Shown: positions 30,601 to 41,361 of the stretch, in pieces
Layout: each line of letters starts with the position of its first letter
Position numbering within the stretch: the stretch's first letter is position 1
Source of the DNA: a virus
Length of the DNA: 64,000 nucleotides
IMG/VR virus record: IMGVR_UViG_3300035670_011224
Location: 1-64,000 of that record
Reading direction: 5' to 3' (one strand)
Program-made: the position numbers and the translations under genes
The notes under the pieces: generated by a model
What the model was told of the DNA's origin: nothing
What the model saw: the letters and a program-made list of their open reading frames with translations, nothing else
Database searches by the model: none

Positions 30601-33552
30601 TATTGGTGTTCTCTAGATGCTGCTGCAAAAAGAGATCTTATATCTCAAGCTGGTTTTACAACAACGAATAACGCTAATAAGCCAGAAGAATTAAGGAGAC
30701 TGATCAGAGACAACATAGCTTGCTCCGATCCGACCAAAATATATATTCCTTCATTGGATATATCTAGCATAGAACCAGGATCATATGTTAATATCCAAAA
30801 AAATATACTAAATACGGATAGTTTTAACAGACCCGTTCCATCAAATAAACTGTATACAAAAACTAATTCAGATAAGATTGTTTTTATCAATCCAATTAAT
30901 CTTTCTGGTCCTAGAATTATTGTTGATGCACCTGGAATTACTTTGGCAAATGCTAGCTATAGTTATTCTACAGATCCTAATTTATCTGTTATAAGCAATA
31001 TTGCTTTAGAAGATTATTGTATGTTTATGAATCTAGAAAATCTTATAAGAACTGATCGCACAATACAAGCCAGAATAGAACCGATAGAACTACAATATCT
31101 AGAGTATTTATTAAGTTTTATTTCACCACTAGCTATTGATATTAGAAGATTAGTACCTCAAGGACCAACCGCTAATTCGTCTCCTGGTAATCAATCATTA
31201 AATCCCAAAATGGCCACTCCGTTTTTTGCTGCTGTTCCTCTAAAAAGCAACAGGGCTGTTTACGGCCCTTGGACCAATTATCCGGGCCTTGCCCCGAACA
31301 TGAATCCAAATATAGCTGACAATTTAATTGGAAATATTAAAGTTGAACAGAATAATGATTATGTGCCGTGGAATTATGGTGGAATGAGTCAATTAGATAA
31401 AGTAATTTCTTATAGTATGAATGTGGATGTTAATTATCAAAGCATAATAGAAAATGGTAGAGTTTCAATAGTTGGACCTCCTATTTTTGGCATAGGCGGG
31501 GCTTTTTCTTATGAAAGAGTATCTTCGGTAAATAGTTATAGAGGAAATGCTGCTTATATAGTTTATGATAACAGTTTCTACAGTAAAACTGATTATTCTG
31601 TTGTTTTTATAGACAATAATAACTCTAGTCCAAGTCCAATATCGTATCAAACCATACAATTACAACAACAAAGTTATGGGGTGAGCGCATTAATAAGTAA
31701 TATTAGTATACAAACATCGTCTGATGGAATAAGAACCAGTTATAGCTTTCAGACATATAGTCCAAAAACAGGATTATTTAATAAAGAATTTAGTGACAAT
31801 ATTAAAAAACAAAATTCTCAAGCATTAAAATTTAACAAATTACTTTTTGGTAAATCTAACCAAATAGGAAATAAACAACTTAAAAACATTTTGGATATTA
31901 AAGAAACAGCAAAAACATCTAGAGAGCCATATAGTATAGGAAAAAACGCTACGCAACTATTCGGAACAAGTCCTGTAGAATTAATAGTTGGTCAAGCAAC
32001 AGAATTTGCTCCGTCTCCGCCTTCTGGGGCTCGCACACTAGAGTCATTTAATAAAAGTAGAAGAAACCATCATTGGGCCGGTATAATTCCAGGAGTTGAA
32101 ACCGGTGCCGAATTAATGAATGACTACGATAGTAAATCGGCTATGAGTCTTGATGGATTATTATCTCCTATTTCTTTCTATCCAACCAGATTAAATACAA
32201 CATATAGTCTTAGTGATCATTCTATAAAAATATCTGGCTATCCTATTACTCCAATATGTCCAAGGTGTGGAAATACTAGATTTATTACTATGAGTTATGT
32301 TGACTATAATAGTAATCAAAGAACAAAAACTGATTTACAAATTGCTTGTCCAGTTTGTTCCAAGTCTCAAACAACTGTTATTAAAACAGACAAGAACCCC
32401 ACCAGAGATACTGGTTTACCAGATATAAATCTATATAGTTTGAATCCGATCATAGTATCAAATGGAGAATTTGCAAATCCTTATTGTCCATCTGGACATA
32501 TTGGCAGACACAGTGTTTTAGCAATATCAAGGGGATCTTCTTTACCAACTGGAAATAAAAACTTTTTAGTATATGCTAATAGTGGCGAATTCGATTATGG
32601 TCAATTCGATACTAGTTTTCCTGTCAACAATAGCGGAATATTGATGAATCAAAGATTTTTTTCTCTTAGGGGACCAATCATGTTACATGGTTGGGGCTTT
32701 GATATTGATGGATATCCCGTACCTAATGCGACAGGACAACCTTTACAATTTGATAATTATAATAGACCTTTAAGATTTGTGTTAGACACAGGAACTATGA
32801 AAAATGATCTAAATCGAGCTGGACAATATGTACCATCTGCTGGAACTAGACTAGGAGATATTATTCCAATTAATTACCAATTTATTAATAATAGATGGAG
32901 TAAAATATCAAATAAAAAATCTAAATTTTTTCATCCAAAATGGGGAGAAAGACCCGATCTTTGGCCAGTAGGACCCATAGATCTAAGATGGGATAGCGAA
33001 AGAAGAGTTTGGGACGCTAGTGGCGGATGTAAAGAAGAGGCACTGCCACCGTTCATAGTCAGTAATAAAAGCGATATAAATACATTACAAGAATTTTTAG
33101 ATAATAGAACAACAAATAGATGTCCATATAGAATGATAAATGTTGTATTAGAACAAGATATGGTTAAAGAAGATAATTTTGATAGTACATATCCTACAAG
33201 AGCTTTTATAGACGATTTAGAGTATAGCAAAGAACCTTTACAAAATAATTATAGAAGATTAGTATATGTTATAGATACTGCCGGATATACAGCTCCAAGA
33301 GGAGCAAAACTATTATGTCGATACAACAAAACTACAGGGTTTTATGAACCGATAGCAAAACCAATATTAACAGCTATAGGAACAATAAGTAATAATCAAG
33401 TTAGTATAGAAATGTCTTATGTACAAGGTCGTAGATCTAGCATTGTACCAACATATGTTTCATCTTTTGTTAATCCATTAAATTTATCATTAGGAACACG
33501 AGGATTATTTAATTATATTAATGGGAAATGGACTCTTATATCCACAGGATAG
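27670..33552 (+). CDS. Giant baseplate hub-like protein with internal zinc ribbon
   Basis: 1960 residues. Residues ~187-240 (TPVYFKFDNFEFIGLVKNW, then GGISYTVTIESFDEILDN) have the FxFxGxVxxW...GGxxYxVxxxxxxEIL pattern of tail-hub proteins (gp27/Tal-like sheet domain). Long Asn/Ser-rich beta regions follow, including a Gly/Pro linker near 29800-29920. Near residues ~1528-1570, two CxxC pairs (CPRCGN ... CPVCSK) about 30 residues apart form a zinc-ribbon-like knuckle, unusual in a virion protein. The C-terminus has domains with SYVQGRRSSIVPTYVSSFV. It forms a block with the genes on either side (2- and 3-base gaps). Hub assignment is inferred. Confidence 0.55.
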   Translation: MKIVGQTLFLGASVSSFSSNIGWGGTSSSITVELVEDFQPFGKFPFRKFNQNKTADYGELIVDGTNTLPSGHTATPGRSIGDDAYTVPHYIPSSYSDDHYYTCGGVDSCYVDELGRPYSSSPTKKEKNVPGKIFYEWVNGKFVSKYWYAEDPGFFATGTRINHNGAYVPSLGRGGSSSDLFIYDIINTPVYFKFDNFEFIGLVKNWERNNRPGGISYTVTIESFDEILDNCHVILQSFNGAIFNVNSSVLQSILDGLGDAGIASTTNLQPNQIGGPVNFPLANTAPGTIPRFDEKIKRGNLPNVFNVYGFLESMGNSGFGGSKLNSEGLKASDIIDALQALTSSINFNSRTTVSDKAFSPFGRIITKTISDARTGSVVNSLGSFGIIGPTIPQRTQADPSTGYNSFRLDLSSLPRPPDLYRIQGNPSLSILSLIRQITDDTGVDFLSIVVPVQNGAYTDFIIKILTVDRRNYNPLYQIPNVILTLERNNYEIENSSFGQEKNNNFTRKLIFGGNQQRLYQVKNYRLSYHQNNLVYNPITKQFMNLNSNNPKNRINKIRNPDLSSTRNKIVSDFVHPVESPIFLRDDNDANIRFTSPIPEWADTELGRAENIVRGNYKPTIIDPQPTTPVTVQTRFVSLSNDVISPYFGLKSETRAPIGDNTNEFRSPRPVLFDTWTHQITVLFSLDELPILSVGEPLSIYNPNLFPQQSGANQTGGGVQGASSEITAGGTPPVPPATDFGGPASSGINPTRTLNYTFPGFTIKESEFRCPNFDSYLTYCLGKSKYSKPDLFVMLVNAYKAKGLFTTAPSPMPSVDTGGGISGIDGKLTSNSSTSQNGIPSSPVPGLRTKMDMNWDIWLNHNFIKDLQIIFAFIKNIGDTYYGKKYAIKSPALYSYKDTQYANIQLPSTVGNISVFQGSNQIFYDYEIVDGAWEEYGNYIDDSIVCGDPNWHVLRNEDGLIPTILGYNNSSNIDDLTRYWCSLDAAAKRDLISQAGFTTTNNANKPEELRRLIRDNIACSDPTKIYIPSLDISSIEPGSYVNIQKNILNTDSFNRPVPSNKLYTKTNSDKIVFINPINLSGPRIIVDAPGITLANASYSYSTDPNLSVISNIALEDYCMFMNLENLIRTDRTIQARIEPIELQYLEYLLSFISPLAIDIRRLVPQGPTANSSPGNQSLNPKMATPFFAAVPLKSNRAVYGPWTNYPGLAPNMNPNIADNLIGNIKVEQNNDYVPWNYGGMSQLDKVISYSMNVDVNYQSIIENGRVSIVGPPIFGIGGAFSYERVSSVNSYRGNAAYIVYDNSFYSKTDYSVVFIDNNNSSPSPISYQTIQLQQQSYGVSALISNISIQTSSDGIRTSYSFQTYSPKTGLFNKEFSDNIKKQNSQALKFNKLLFGKSNQIGNKQLKNILDIKETAKTSREPYSIGKNATQLFGTSPVELIVGQATEFAPSPPSGARTLESFNKSRRNHHWAGIIPGVETGAELMNDYDSKSAMSLDGLLSPISFYPTRLNTTYSLSDHSIKISGYPITPICPRCGNTRFITMSYVDYNSNQRTKTDLQIACPVCSKSQTTVIKTDKNPTRDTGLPDINLYSLNPIIVSNGEFANPYCPSGHIGRHSVLAISRGSSLPTGNKNFLVYANSGEFDYGQFDTSFPVNNSGILMNQRFFSLRGPIMLHGWGFDIDGYPVPNATGQPLQFDNYNRPLRFVLDTGTMKNDLNRAGQYVPSAGTRLGDIIPINYQFINNRWSKISNKKSKFFHPKWGERPDLWPVGPIDLRWDSERRVWDASGGCKEEALPPFIVSNKSDINTLQEFLDNRTTNRCPYRMINVVLEQDMVKEDNFDSTYPTRAFIDDLEYSKEPLQNNYRRLVYVIDTAGYTAPRGAKLLCRYNKTTGFYEPIAKPILTAIGTISNNQVSIEMSYVQGRRSSIVPTYVSSFVNPLNLSLGTRGLFNYINGKWTLISTG

Positions 33553-33555
33553 TTT

Positions 33556-36500
33556 ATGCCTCTATTAGACTTATCTCAAAATTGTAATATCACAAATAAT
33601 ACTTTTCAACAAGATTTATTTTCTTATTCTGTTTCGGGTGATAATATAGTCTGGTCAGATAATTCGACAACCCCATATTCTGTTCAATTAATTAATGGGC
33701 AATCAATATTCGATATTGTTGCAACAACAGGGCATTGGACACCTTATATTATCGATTCGGACACTCAGGTATTATATAAGACTATTAGTCATTATGGATC
33801 AATATGGAATAATAAAGACTTTACTACAAATAGACTAGGAATAGATGATTTTATAACTTTTGCGCCAAAATTTAGAAATTGGACCTCCAACGGAACAATG
33901 ACTATAGACTGGATAACAAACAGAGCAAGATCGCCATATACTGTGTACGGAGGATTATCTTGTTGGGGCAAAATTATACCACCTAAAACAGGTAGTATAG
34001 ATAAATTTCCCATTTATAGCAAACTAGAATATAATAATAATACTTATATTAAAATAGACTCTAATATTGTTAGGCGTATAACTCCGGATAGAGGATCTTC
34101 TTACACCTTTTTATCAAATAATATTACATTTAATTATGATAATTATGGAGATATTCTTCTTAAAGAACCACCGGCTACAAACGCAGAAGGATTAACAATA
34201 AGAACAATTTTTTCTTTATATGGCTCAGGAAAAAAGGTTCTTTGGATCCCTGATGGAGATCAGATTTTTTACTTCTATAATAATGTGGAAAAAGAAGCAA
34301 ATCTGAGAAAAGATATAGGACCACGATCATACATATCAGCATCCTTGTATCAGTATTATACTAATATATATAATGCTTTAACTATAGATGCTCCTTTAAT
34401 AAGTGTTAATCAAAGCAGATCGCTAAGAAAACTAAGATTATTTAAAAAGCTTTCTCATTCATTAGCTACTAGTCCATTTATATCTGAATTTTTTATTAAT
34501 GCTTTATTGGATCCATCAAATACGCTAAAAACAGCCGTTAATACATATTTAAATTCAACATCATCTTCTATATCTATCGATTTTAATAACCTAAGAACTG
34601 TTTTGGACGCTATAGCGATAGAGTTTAATACTTATGAAATATCTTCTTTTAATAATATTATTAATAATAATTCAGAATTATTTCAAAAATTTATTAACAA
34701 ATATGGAGCTAAATTAAAACTTACGGGAAATGCTTCAGTATCACATCAAGGACTTAAATATGGAGATAGTGTTCTATATAATGAAGTTGGAGATATGTTT
34801 GTACCGAAAGAATTAACGAACACAACGGTTATAAATAATAAGATTGTTAGAGTCGGTCAATTAAGTTATGAAACTAATTTTTCTGAAGAAACAGCAACAA
34901 TACTATTAAAAGTTAATAATGTAACTAAAAATACAATATATCTTAATAATCATATAAAACCAAATATTGTTAATACAATAGATCCTTATTACGATATTAG
35001 AGGAAGGCTTGCTAGATATGGATCTAGTCTTGGTATTGTTTTAAATACTAATTATATTGATGGTATCTCTAATACTCCTCGAATTATTGAGGGCGCAACA
35101 GGACCTGTTGATTATAGTCCTTCATCGTGGCAAGGTAATGGTTCAGTATTATACTGGAATTATACTGCTCCATTAGTAGAGAATATAGTAGATGGTCAAA
35201 GAACAAGCACTATACAAAAGCCTCCTATTAGAATATATCCAAGATTAAGGGTTTTAGACTTAGCTGTTGATCTAAGATTAAGTCCTGTTGATGCTGCTAT
35301 ATATGGCAGGGGAAATAATGCATACAATCTTATTGCTAATCAATTTATTTGTCAGTGGGAAAAAGTAGAAGGCCCAGAATTAAGATTTGTGGATTTTAAT
35401 AAAAAACCTAATCTAAATCAGCCTTTGGGTATTAGTCCGGACACAGACATATACGGAGAACCTATTGGTAATAGTAATACTACTGCTTTAGGTTTTACAG
35501 CGAATGGACCCGAAGTAATAATGATACCATCTAATTTAGGTAAATATACTATAAAATGCACTGTAAATAGTCCTTACGGATCCTATGTTTTGTACCGTAC
35601 CATTTTTGTTGTAGATGGTAGGCCAGGCATATTCTATAATCGATATTATGAAGTTACTGACGATATGATGCCTATTTATACTAGACAAGAAGGTGATGAC
35701 CCTATTTTAGCTTTAGATCATTATTCTATTGGAATGAATTTTGTTTATCAAAGAGATAATAATACAGGACAGGAAATTGTTCCAAACGATATATTTCCTT
35801 TGGTAACTCAAGATATAATTAATGAATTTTCTTTACAAAATCGTAGAATACGAATTAATCAAGATAATCTTAAAATACATGGAGCTAATTTAGGATCATA
35901 CGCTATTCATCGTAATGGATTATTTACAGGTATAGATAGTGAATACTATATTGAAACAGTCTATCAGAATGAAAGACCAATAGAGAAATTATCTAATAAT
36001 AATTTTCAGTTTCTGTTTTCCGAATCAGAGCCTATACAACCTAGAACACAAGATTCAAGTTTCACCATAGACTATATATTAAATAATACAGTAGTAAAAC
36101 TAGATAGTATTATTTTAGAAAATATTAGACAAGACAACGAGGAATGCTCTCAGTGCTATAGTCTGTACAATCCAAAATTTAGAGCTTACATTACTAAGAA
36201 AAATTCTGCTGATACTGGACGAACAATTTTCGAAAGATCAAGAAAAGCCCCAGACGATTTTGGTGTTCAAAAATATAATTATAATCTTCAGACAAATTCT
36301 GTTACAACTTCTGATATTATATATTACCAATATCCAATAATTAGCACAGATATTGCTCCTCCTATTAAATCATACGGCGGTTATGGATACAAAGTATTAA
36401 ATAAAATAGGAATTACAGGAATACCAAATCATACTAAGCCAACAACCACTAGAAATAATGTTGGTATTATTGCAGAAAGTCCCTATGTATTACCATCTGT

Positions 36501-39500
36501 TACTGGGCATAAATTAGACTATGAAGATGATTATGAAAATCAAATGACCCCAGGACCATTGGGCGGTGGAAAGATAGGTTATAAGTTTTGTTATCAAAAA
36601 TATATTGATCAAACAAATAATTCTATAGAATTTACTAAAGGTGTTTTTAATCCCAATAGTGGATGGATAATGAATAGTAATGATAATTTATCGAGTGTAT
36701 TAAAATTTAATCCCGGAGCAAGAGATTCTTTTAGTTTTGTTGGACCGTCGATTGATAGATTATCTACATTTACCAGCACAGATATGCTAAAGCCTTCGAT
36801 TTATAGTAGTTCAATTAGTATTAAAATAAATCCATTAATAGTGTGGAGCCCAGGACCAGAGATTATGGGCGATTCGAATAAATGTTGTGGGGCTCCATGC
36901 GTACCAGGAGCTAAGGCCGAATATTATTGGGGTAATGATATCGGCTTAGATATTTCTGATCAATTCCAAGCCACAGTACCAGACGAGGCCGGTGCTGGAT
37001 ATCATCATGGATATAGAATACTGGGAGGTGGTTTATCTAAAACGGCGGAGACTAATTATAAAGATCAACAGGATCCATCCAATGATGAATTTAAGCTTTT
37101 TACAGATAAAATAAAAAATAAACATTCGTATTATTTTAATACTGTTGGATATAACAAAAAAATAACACCGCCACCAAGTTTTATAAATATCTTTTCTCTT
37201 GATCCTAGCCAACAAGATCCATTGTTACGAAACCAAGCTATCGAAGAGTTGAACTCTCCAAATAGATGGGGTCTGAGGAATCCAAAAATATTATCTTTAA
37301 ACGCTTCTGATATTGAGGTTAAATTAAATTTTCTAAATAGTATCAACACAAAAAATTTAGCCATATGGATCGAAATGAAACCGTCGGCAGGATCTCTATT
37401 ACCGCCTTTGACGAATGATAACAGAAGACCACAATCTCAATCTCCAATAGTTACTACAAATAATTTTATTGATCAAATTTTTGATCCAAAAACATATATG
37501 GGTGATTATTTGAATTATGCTGATCCAAATTTTCCGTCATCATACTCTATAGATGTATCAAACCAGGATCTTAGTCGATTTTTAATTGATCTAACCAACC
37601 ACAATTCTGTTAGTGGTTCATATGAGACTATGAAATTATTCTTGTTGAATCAAGAAACTGTTCAAAATCAACAATATAATTTTTCATTAACTTTTTCTGA
37701 TAGAGCCAATGCTTCTAGTTGTTTATTTGATATCAACTCGTATTCTAATTCTAAAATTAAGCCTAATCAAGAAATTTTATTAAATAATGGAAGATGTAGA
37801 CCCTCTTATTCTAGTCCTGGATATTCAACAAAACAAAATAGCTATTATCGTAATCTTATTCAATATCATAAATTAAATATTACAAATAATACATTGAGTA
37901 AGTTTTGTTCCAAATCCTTATTTATTGGAGTTTTACAATCTGATAGTTGTCAACCAATATTTCCTATTCATAATTCTTCTACAGAATTTGTTCTTAAAGT
38001 AGCTATTTTGGATGAAGAAGATGAGATGTTTCCTATAGATACTATTATTTCGAGTGATTTATATACTAATTTAGTTGGTTCTACTAAATTAAGCCCAAAT
38101 AATATTTTTAATAATTTATGTAATTGGGAAATTATAATTCATGGAGGAAAAACACCAAAACCTTATGTTCAATCAGTAAATAATATAGATACATACGGTT
38201 CAACAGATGCTCTAAGTTTAATAAAATACGGTGATCATCCTCAATATCCAGGCTATAGTTTTATTGCTGATCTTAGTGATAGTTTATTTTTATTACCATA
38301 TATTAATCAAAATGCTCCTAATACATTTTTTCAAAATTGTGATCTATGTAATAATTTATCCATAGATCCTATTATTCGTAATCAACCATTTATAGAAAGA
38401 CCAAGATTTCCAAGCGAGGCAATTTTAGCGATCACAGCAAATAGAGTTGGGGCCTTAGTTTTGGGTAGGGGTGGTCCGTATCAGGCTTTGGTTGATTATT
38501 TTAATGCGTCTGCTGCAATTTATAACTTAGAATTTGCACAAAGAGAAACATATGATATAGAGTACGATTCTTATACAAACGGCGGATCGGACAAAGTATT
38601 GTTGAATGTTAGTGACGATGGTTGTTTTTGGTATAAGTTGGAGGCTAGTATCTTTAAATTAGACAATACTCCGGCTCTTCCTCTTCAAAAATACCAGTTT
38701 CATAAGGGATCTGGCGATTTGTTTAAGTTTGATTTTGAAATTATAAATCAGAAAAAAGATTTGATAGATGAAAGTTTTATAGATAATTTTATTGATGAAC
38801 AATCGTGCCAAGACAGCACGTCTGTAGAATGTAATCCGAATAATATTCCAACCATAGATCTATTAAATAATAATGAATATATATCATACAATAAAGTATT
38901 AGCTTTTAATAATATTTTTCAATATTTAAATAATACATCATATGAAATTATATCAATAGATAATTCTATAGCATATGATCTATTCGATAGAAACGATATA
39001 GTAAGATTAACAAATTGTTCTCTAGAAAATGATAACTCTGATATACCTATTAGAGTAGTTGCAAAATCTTTAATTTATAAAGACAATTCTTATAAAACTA
39101 TTTTAGTTCTATACAAAGGATCTGCTGTGATACCATGTGGTCAAATAAGAGTACCAAATAATATTATTATTGTTTATGCCAGCAATAATACACATTATAG
39201 TTTAAATAAAATTAGTCCAATTTCTGATATGGGATTACATGTAGATAGATTTCCAAAACCGGATCAAATGAATACGTTTTCCACTAACAGTATCGGATCT
39301 TATGGCGACGGCTCTGTTGTTAAAGAAAAAAATATATTATCAGATACAATTAGTTTATATAGCCTGGAGCCACTATATGAATTGTTAAATAATCATAAGC
39401 ACGATAAATTGTTTTATAATTCTTTATTTTTAAATGGGTCCGGGATTGATCCGTCCTCTATAAAAGCGTATCCTGCATACTACAATACATCTAATATTAA

Positions 39501-41358
39501 TAGCAATAGTATTAAGAATTCTTTTTATTATATTCAACAAGATAGTGTGCAAAACATTGAAAATCTTTTAGATAATAATCATAATACATTAAAAGACAAT
39601 AAAACCTATTTAAAAGATAAATCATATAATATACTATATCTTAAAATTTCTGATACTAATAATTTTATATCTAGTTTACCAACAGGTATAGTAGGAGATA
39701 TACAAATAGAAAATAGCTATACTTATAAAGAAACAATAGAAAAATTAACAGATACGGAATTCTCCACATTAACTAGTAGACTAGCGGTAATAAATATGGA
39801 AAAGATACAATCTTTGGACAATCTAGTTGGAAATACAAGAAGCACAGCATCTATTTTGAATAGTGATTCTATTAAATACATACAAGACCATTACTCTGCT
39901 ATAGAAGACGATCCAGCAAATTGTGGTAATTTGTGTTATAAAAAACAAACACTTAATAAATTAAGAAAATTATACACAGAACGTAGCGAGATACTGAAAC
40001 TATTAGAAGATCAAGGAATTAAAAAAGCCAAAATTTATGTTAGAGAAAATGATGGACCCATAGAGGGCGAAATATTATATGATGATTTTGGTAGTCAAAA
40101 AATTAAGCTCAATAATAGTCAAGAATTTGATAAAAATTCTATTTTTAAGATAGAATATTTCTATATACCTAATCCAGAAAAAAATATATATACGACAACT
40201 AGTGGTGGTATTTTACCGAATCAAAAAGCTATTATTACATCTAATATAGATGGATCGATTAATATAGTATATAATAATTTAACTAAAAATAAATACTGGA
40301 TTAATATCGATCCTAGACAATCATGCAGTATAGCAGAAGAACTTAGACCGAAGGTTTTAAAAGCAACCTATTATAGAGTAGATTTAACCAATCCTCCATC
40401 GGAGACTAGAAGAAACTTAAATGCCAACAATAATATTTCTCCAGATTTCTTATATAAGGGTGGAAACGTATTTTTTGGCGATGTCAAAGTGTATAACGGC
40501 CCTTTTAGTTTTACTTATTTGGAGAAGGGGGCTGATTTGAACTTGGCCGGTCAGGCTAATGCTTATGCTGGTATTCCTGTTGAAAGCAACACAATAGAAT
40601 TAGACACCTCTGGTCCAATAGCAACAAAAAAAACAGAAATAGAAAATCAATTTGCTGGTAAAATTTATGGATGGAAAGAAAAATTTGTTGAAAGAAGATT
40701 TAGAATTCATAATGATAAAGCCATCGATAGTATTCTTGATGATAATGAATTTATAATTAGGGTTTTAGAAGTGTATGATGTTGCTATAACTAGATTAGAA
40801 TTTTTTTCCGATCTTAGTATTTCGGATTTGGTTTCACAAAATATTGTTGAAAATGATTTTTCAGCAGATGTTGGTGGTGGTCTATTAAATGGCTTATCCA
40901 CCGACACAAAAAATAGAAGACCGACGAGAGTGTATAACATATTTAATATGAATAATCTATCAAGTCTTAAAGTACAATTTCGTAAAACTCCTAGATTAAT
41001 TAGAGGCGTAGATCTTGCTGGTACCGTACTGAGATATGGAAGCAACACAAGCTACAGGCCACAATCTATTGTTCCGGCAGAAGCTCCAAATGACGTATTC
41101 AGTATAGCTAATTTGAATCAACCATCATTAATAAATAATATGTATTGTTGGCATTGCTATCAGTTAGAACCAGAGACATATCGTATTATTTCGGCAGAAA
41201 CACCACCTATTTTTCAGCATATGAACGAAATGTGGTTTAGATCATTTTATGGAAGTGCAGATAATATTGAAGTCAAAGGAAAGGTTATGAAGAGTCAATA
41301 TGACTGGGAAACAATTCCTTTCGAATACTTCACCAAAAGGATAGAAAATTCCGAATAA
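33556..41358 (+). CDS. Giant virion protein with PKD/Ig-like domain, baseplate-associated
   Basis: 2600 residues, the largest intact gene here, three bases after the previous stop (ribosome site AGGATAG). Most of it I do not recognise. Residues ~595-695 (FICQWEKVEGPELRFVDFNK, then TIKCTVNSPYGSYVLYRTIFVVDG) fit a PKD/Ig-like beta sandwich of the kind found in surface and adhesion proteins. A Cys cluster (KCCGAPC) lies near residue 1110. No hydrolase signature was seen by eye. It is the last gene of the rightward virion block and meets the leftward genes tail to tail with a 3-base gap. Likely a peripheral baseplate or side-fibre component; the role is inferred from size, composition and position. 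Confidence 0.5.
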   Translation: MPLLDLSQNCNITNNTFQQDLFSYSVSGDNIVWSDNSTTPYSVQLINGQSIFDIVATTGHWTPYIIDSDTQVLYKTISHYGSIWNNKDFTTNRLGIDDFITFAPKFRNWTSNGTMTIDWITNRARSPYTVYGGLSCWGKIIPPKTGSIDKFPIYSKLEYNNNTYIKIDSNIVRRITPDRGSSYTFLSNNITFNYDNYGDILLKEPPATNAEGLTIRTIFSLYGSGKKVLWIPDGDQIFYFYNNVEKEANLRKDIGPRSYISASLYQYYTNIYNALTIDAPLISVNQSRSLRKLRLFKKLSHSLATSPFISEFFINALLDPSNTLKTAVNTYLNSTSSSISIDFNNLRTVLDAIAIEFNTYEISSFNNIINNNSELFQKFINKYGAKLKLTGNASVSHQGLKYGDSVLYNEVGDMFVPKELTNTTVINNKIVRVGQLSYETNFSEETATILLKVNNVTKNTIYLNNHIKPNIVNTIDPYYDIRGRLARYGSSLGIVLNTNYIDGISNTPRIIEGATGPVDYSPSSWQGNGSVLYWNYTAPLVENIVDGQRTSTIQKPPIRIYPRLRVLDLAVDLRLSPVDAAIYGRGNNAYNLIANQFICQWEKVEGPELRFVDFNKKPNLNQPLGISPDTDIYGEPIGNSNTTALGFTANGPEVIMIPSNLGKYTIKCTVNSPYGSYVLYRTIFVVDGRPGIFYNRYYEVTDDMMPIYTRQEGDDPILALDHYSIGMNFVYQRDNNTGQEIVPNDIFPLVTQDIINEFSLQNRRIRINQDNLKIHGANLGSYAIHRNGLFTGIDSEYYIETVYQNERPIEKLSNNNFQFLFSESEPIQPRTQDSSFTIDYILNNTVVKLDSIILENIRQDNEECSQCYSLYNPKFRAYITKKNSADTGRTIFERSRKAPDDFGVQKYNYNLQTNSVTTSDIIYYQYPIISTDIAPPIKSYGGYGYKVLNKIGITGIPNHTKPTTTRNNVGIIAESPYVLPSVTGHKLDYEDDYENQMTPGPLGGGKIGYKFCYQKYIDQTNNSIEFTKGVFNPNSGWIMNSNDNLSSVLKFNPGARDSFSFVGPSIDRLSTFTSTDMLKPSIYSSSISIKINPLIVWSPGPEIMGDSNKCCGAPCVPGAKAEYYWGNDIGLDISDQFQATVPDEAGAGYHHGYRILGGGLSKTAETNYKDQQDPSNDEFKLFTDKIKNKHSYYFNTVGYNKKITPPPSFINIFSLDPSQQDPLLRNQAIEELNSPNRWGLRNPKILSLNASDIEVKLNFLNSINTKNLAIWIEMKPSAGSLLPPLTNDNRRPQSQSPIVTTNNFIDQIFDPKTYMGDYLNYADPNFPSSYSIDVSNQDLSRFLIDLTNHNSVSGSYETMKLFLLNQETVQNQQYNFSLTFSDRANASSCLFDINSYSNSKIKPNQEILLNNGRCRPSYSSPGYSTKQNSYYRNLIQYHKLNITNNTLSKFCSKSLFIGVLQSDSCQPIFPIHNSSTEFVLKVAILDEEDEMFPIDTIISSDLYTNLVGSTKLSPNNIFNNLCNWEIIIHGGKTPKPYVQSVNNIDTYGSTDALSLIKYGDHPQYPGYSFIADLSDSLFLLPYINQNAPNTFFQNCDLCNNLSIDPIIRNQPFIERPRFPSEAILAITANRVGALVLGRGGPYQALVDYFNASAAIYNLEFAQRETYDIEYDSYTNGGSDKVLLNVSDDGCFWYKLEASIFKLDNTPALPLQKYQFHKGSGDLFKFDFEIINQKKDLIDESFIDNFIDEQSCQDSTSVECNPNNIPTIDLLNNNEYISYNKVLAFNNIFQYLNNTSYEIISIDNSIAYDLFDRNDIVRLTNCSLENDNSDIPIRVVAKSLIYKDNSYKTILVLYKGSAVIPCGQIRVPNNIIIVYASNNTHYSLNKISPISDMGLHVDRFPKPDQMNTFSTNSIGSYGDGSVVKEKNILSDTISLYSLEPLYELLNNHKHDKLFYNSLFLNGSGIDPSSIKAYPAYYNTSNINSNSIKNSFYYIQQDSVQNIENLLDNNHNTLKDNKTYLKDKSYNILYLKISDTNNFISSLPTGIVGDIQIENSYTYKETIEKLTDTEFSTLTSRLAVINMEKIQSLDNLVGNTRSTASILNSDSIKYIQDHYSAIEDDPANCGNLCYKKQTLNKLRKLYTERSEILKLLEDQGIKKAKIYVRENDGPIEGEILYDDFGSQKIKLNNSQEFDKNSIFKIEYFYIPNPEKNIYTTTSGGILPNQKAIITSNIDGSINIVYNNLTKNKYWINIDPRQSCSIAEELRPKVLKATYYRVDLTNPPSETRRNLNANNNISPDFLYKGGNVFFGDVKVYNGPFSFTYLEKGADLNLAGQANAYAGIPVESNTIELDTSGPIATKKTEIENQFAGKIYGWKEKFVERRFRIHNDKAIDSILDDNEFIIRVLEVYDVAITRLEFFSDLSISDLVSQNIVENDFSADVGGGLLNGLSTDTKNRRPTRVYNIFNMNNLSSLKVQFRKTPRLIRGVDLAGTVLRYGSNTSYRPQSIVPAEAPNDVFSIANLNQPSLINNMYCWHCYQLEPETYRIISAETPPIFQHMNEMWFRSFYGSADNIEVKGKVMKSQYDWETIPFEYFTKRIENSE

Positions 41359-41361
41359 GTA

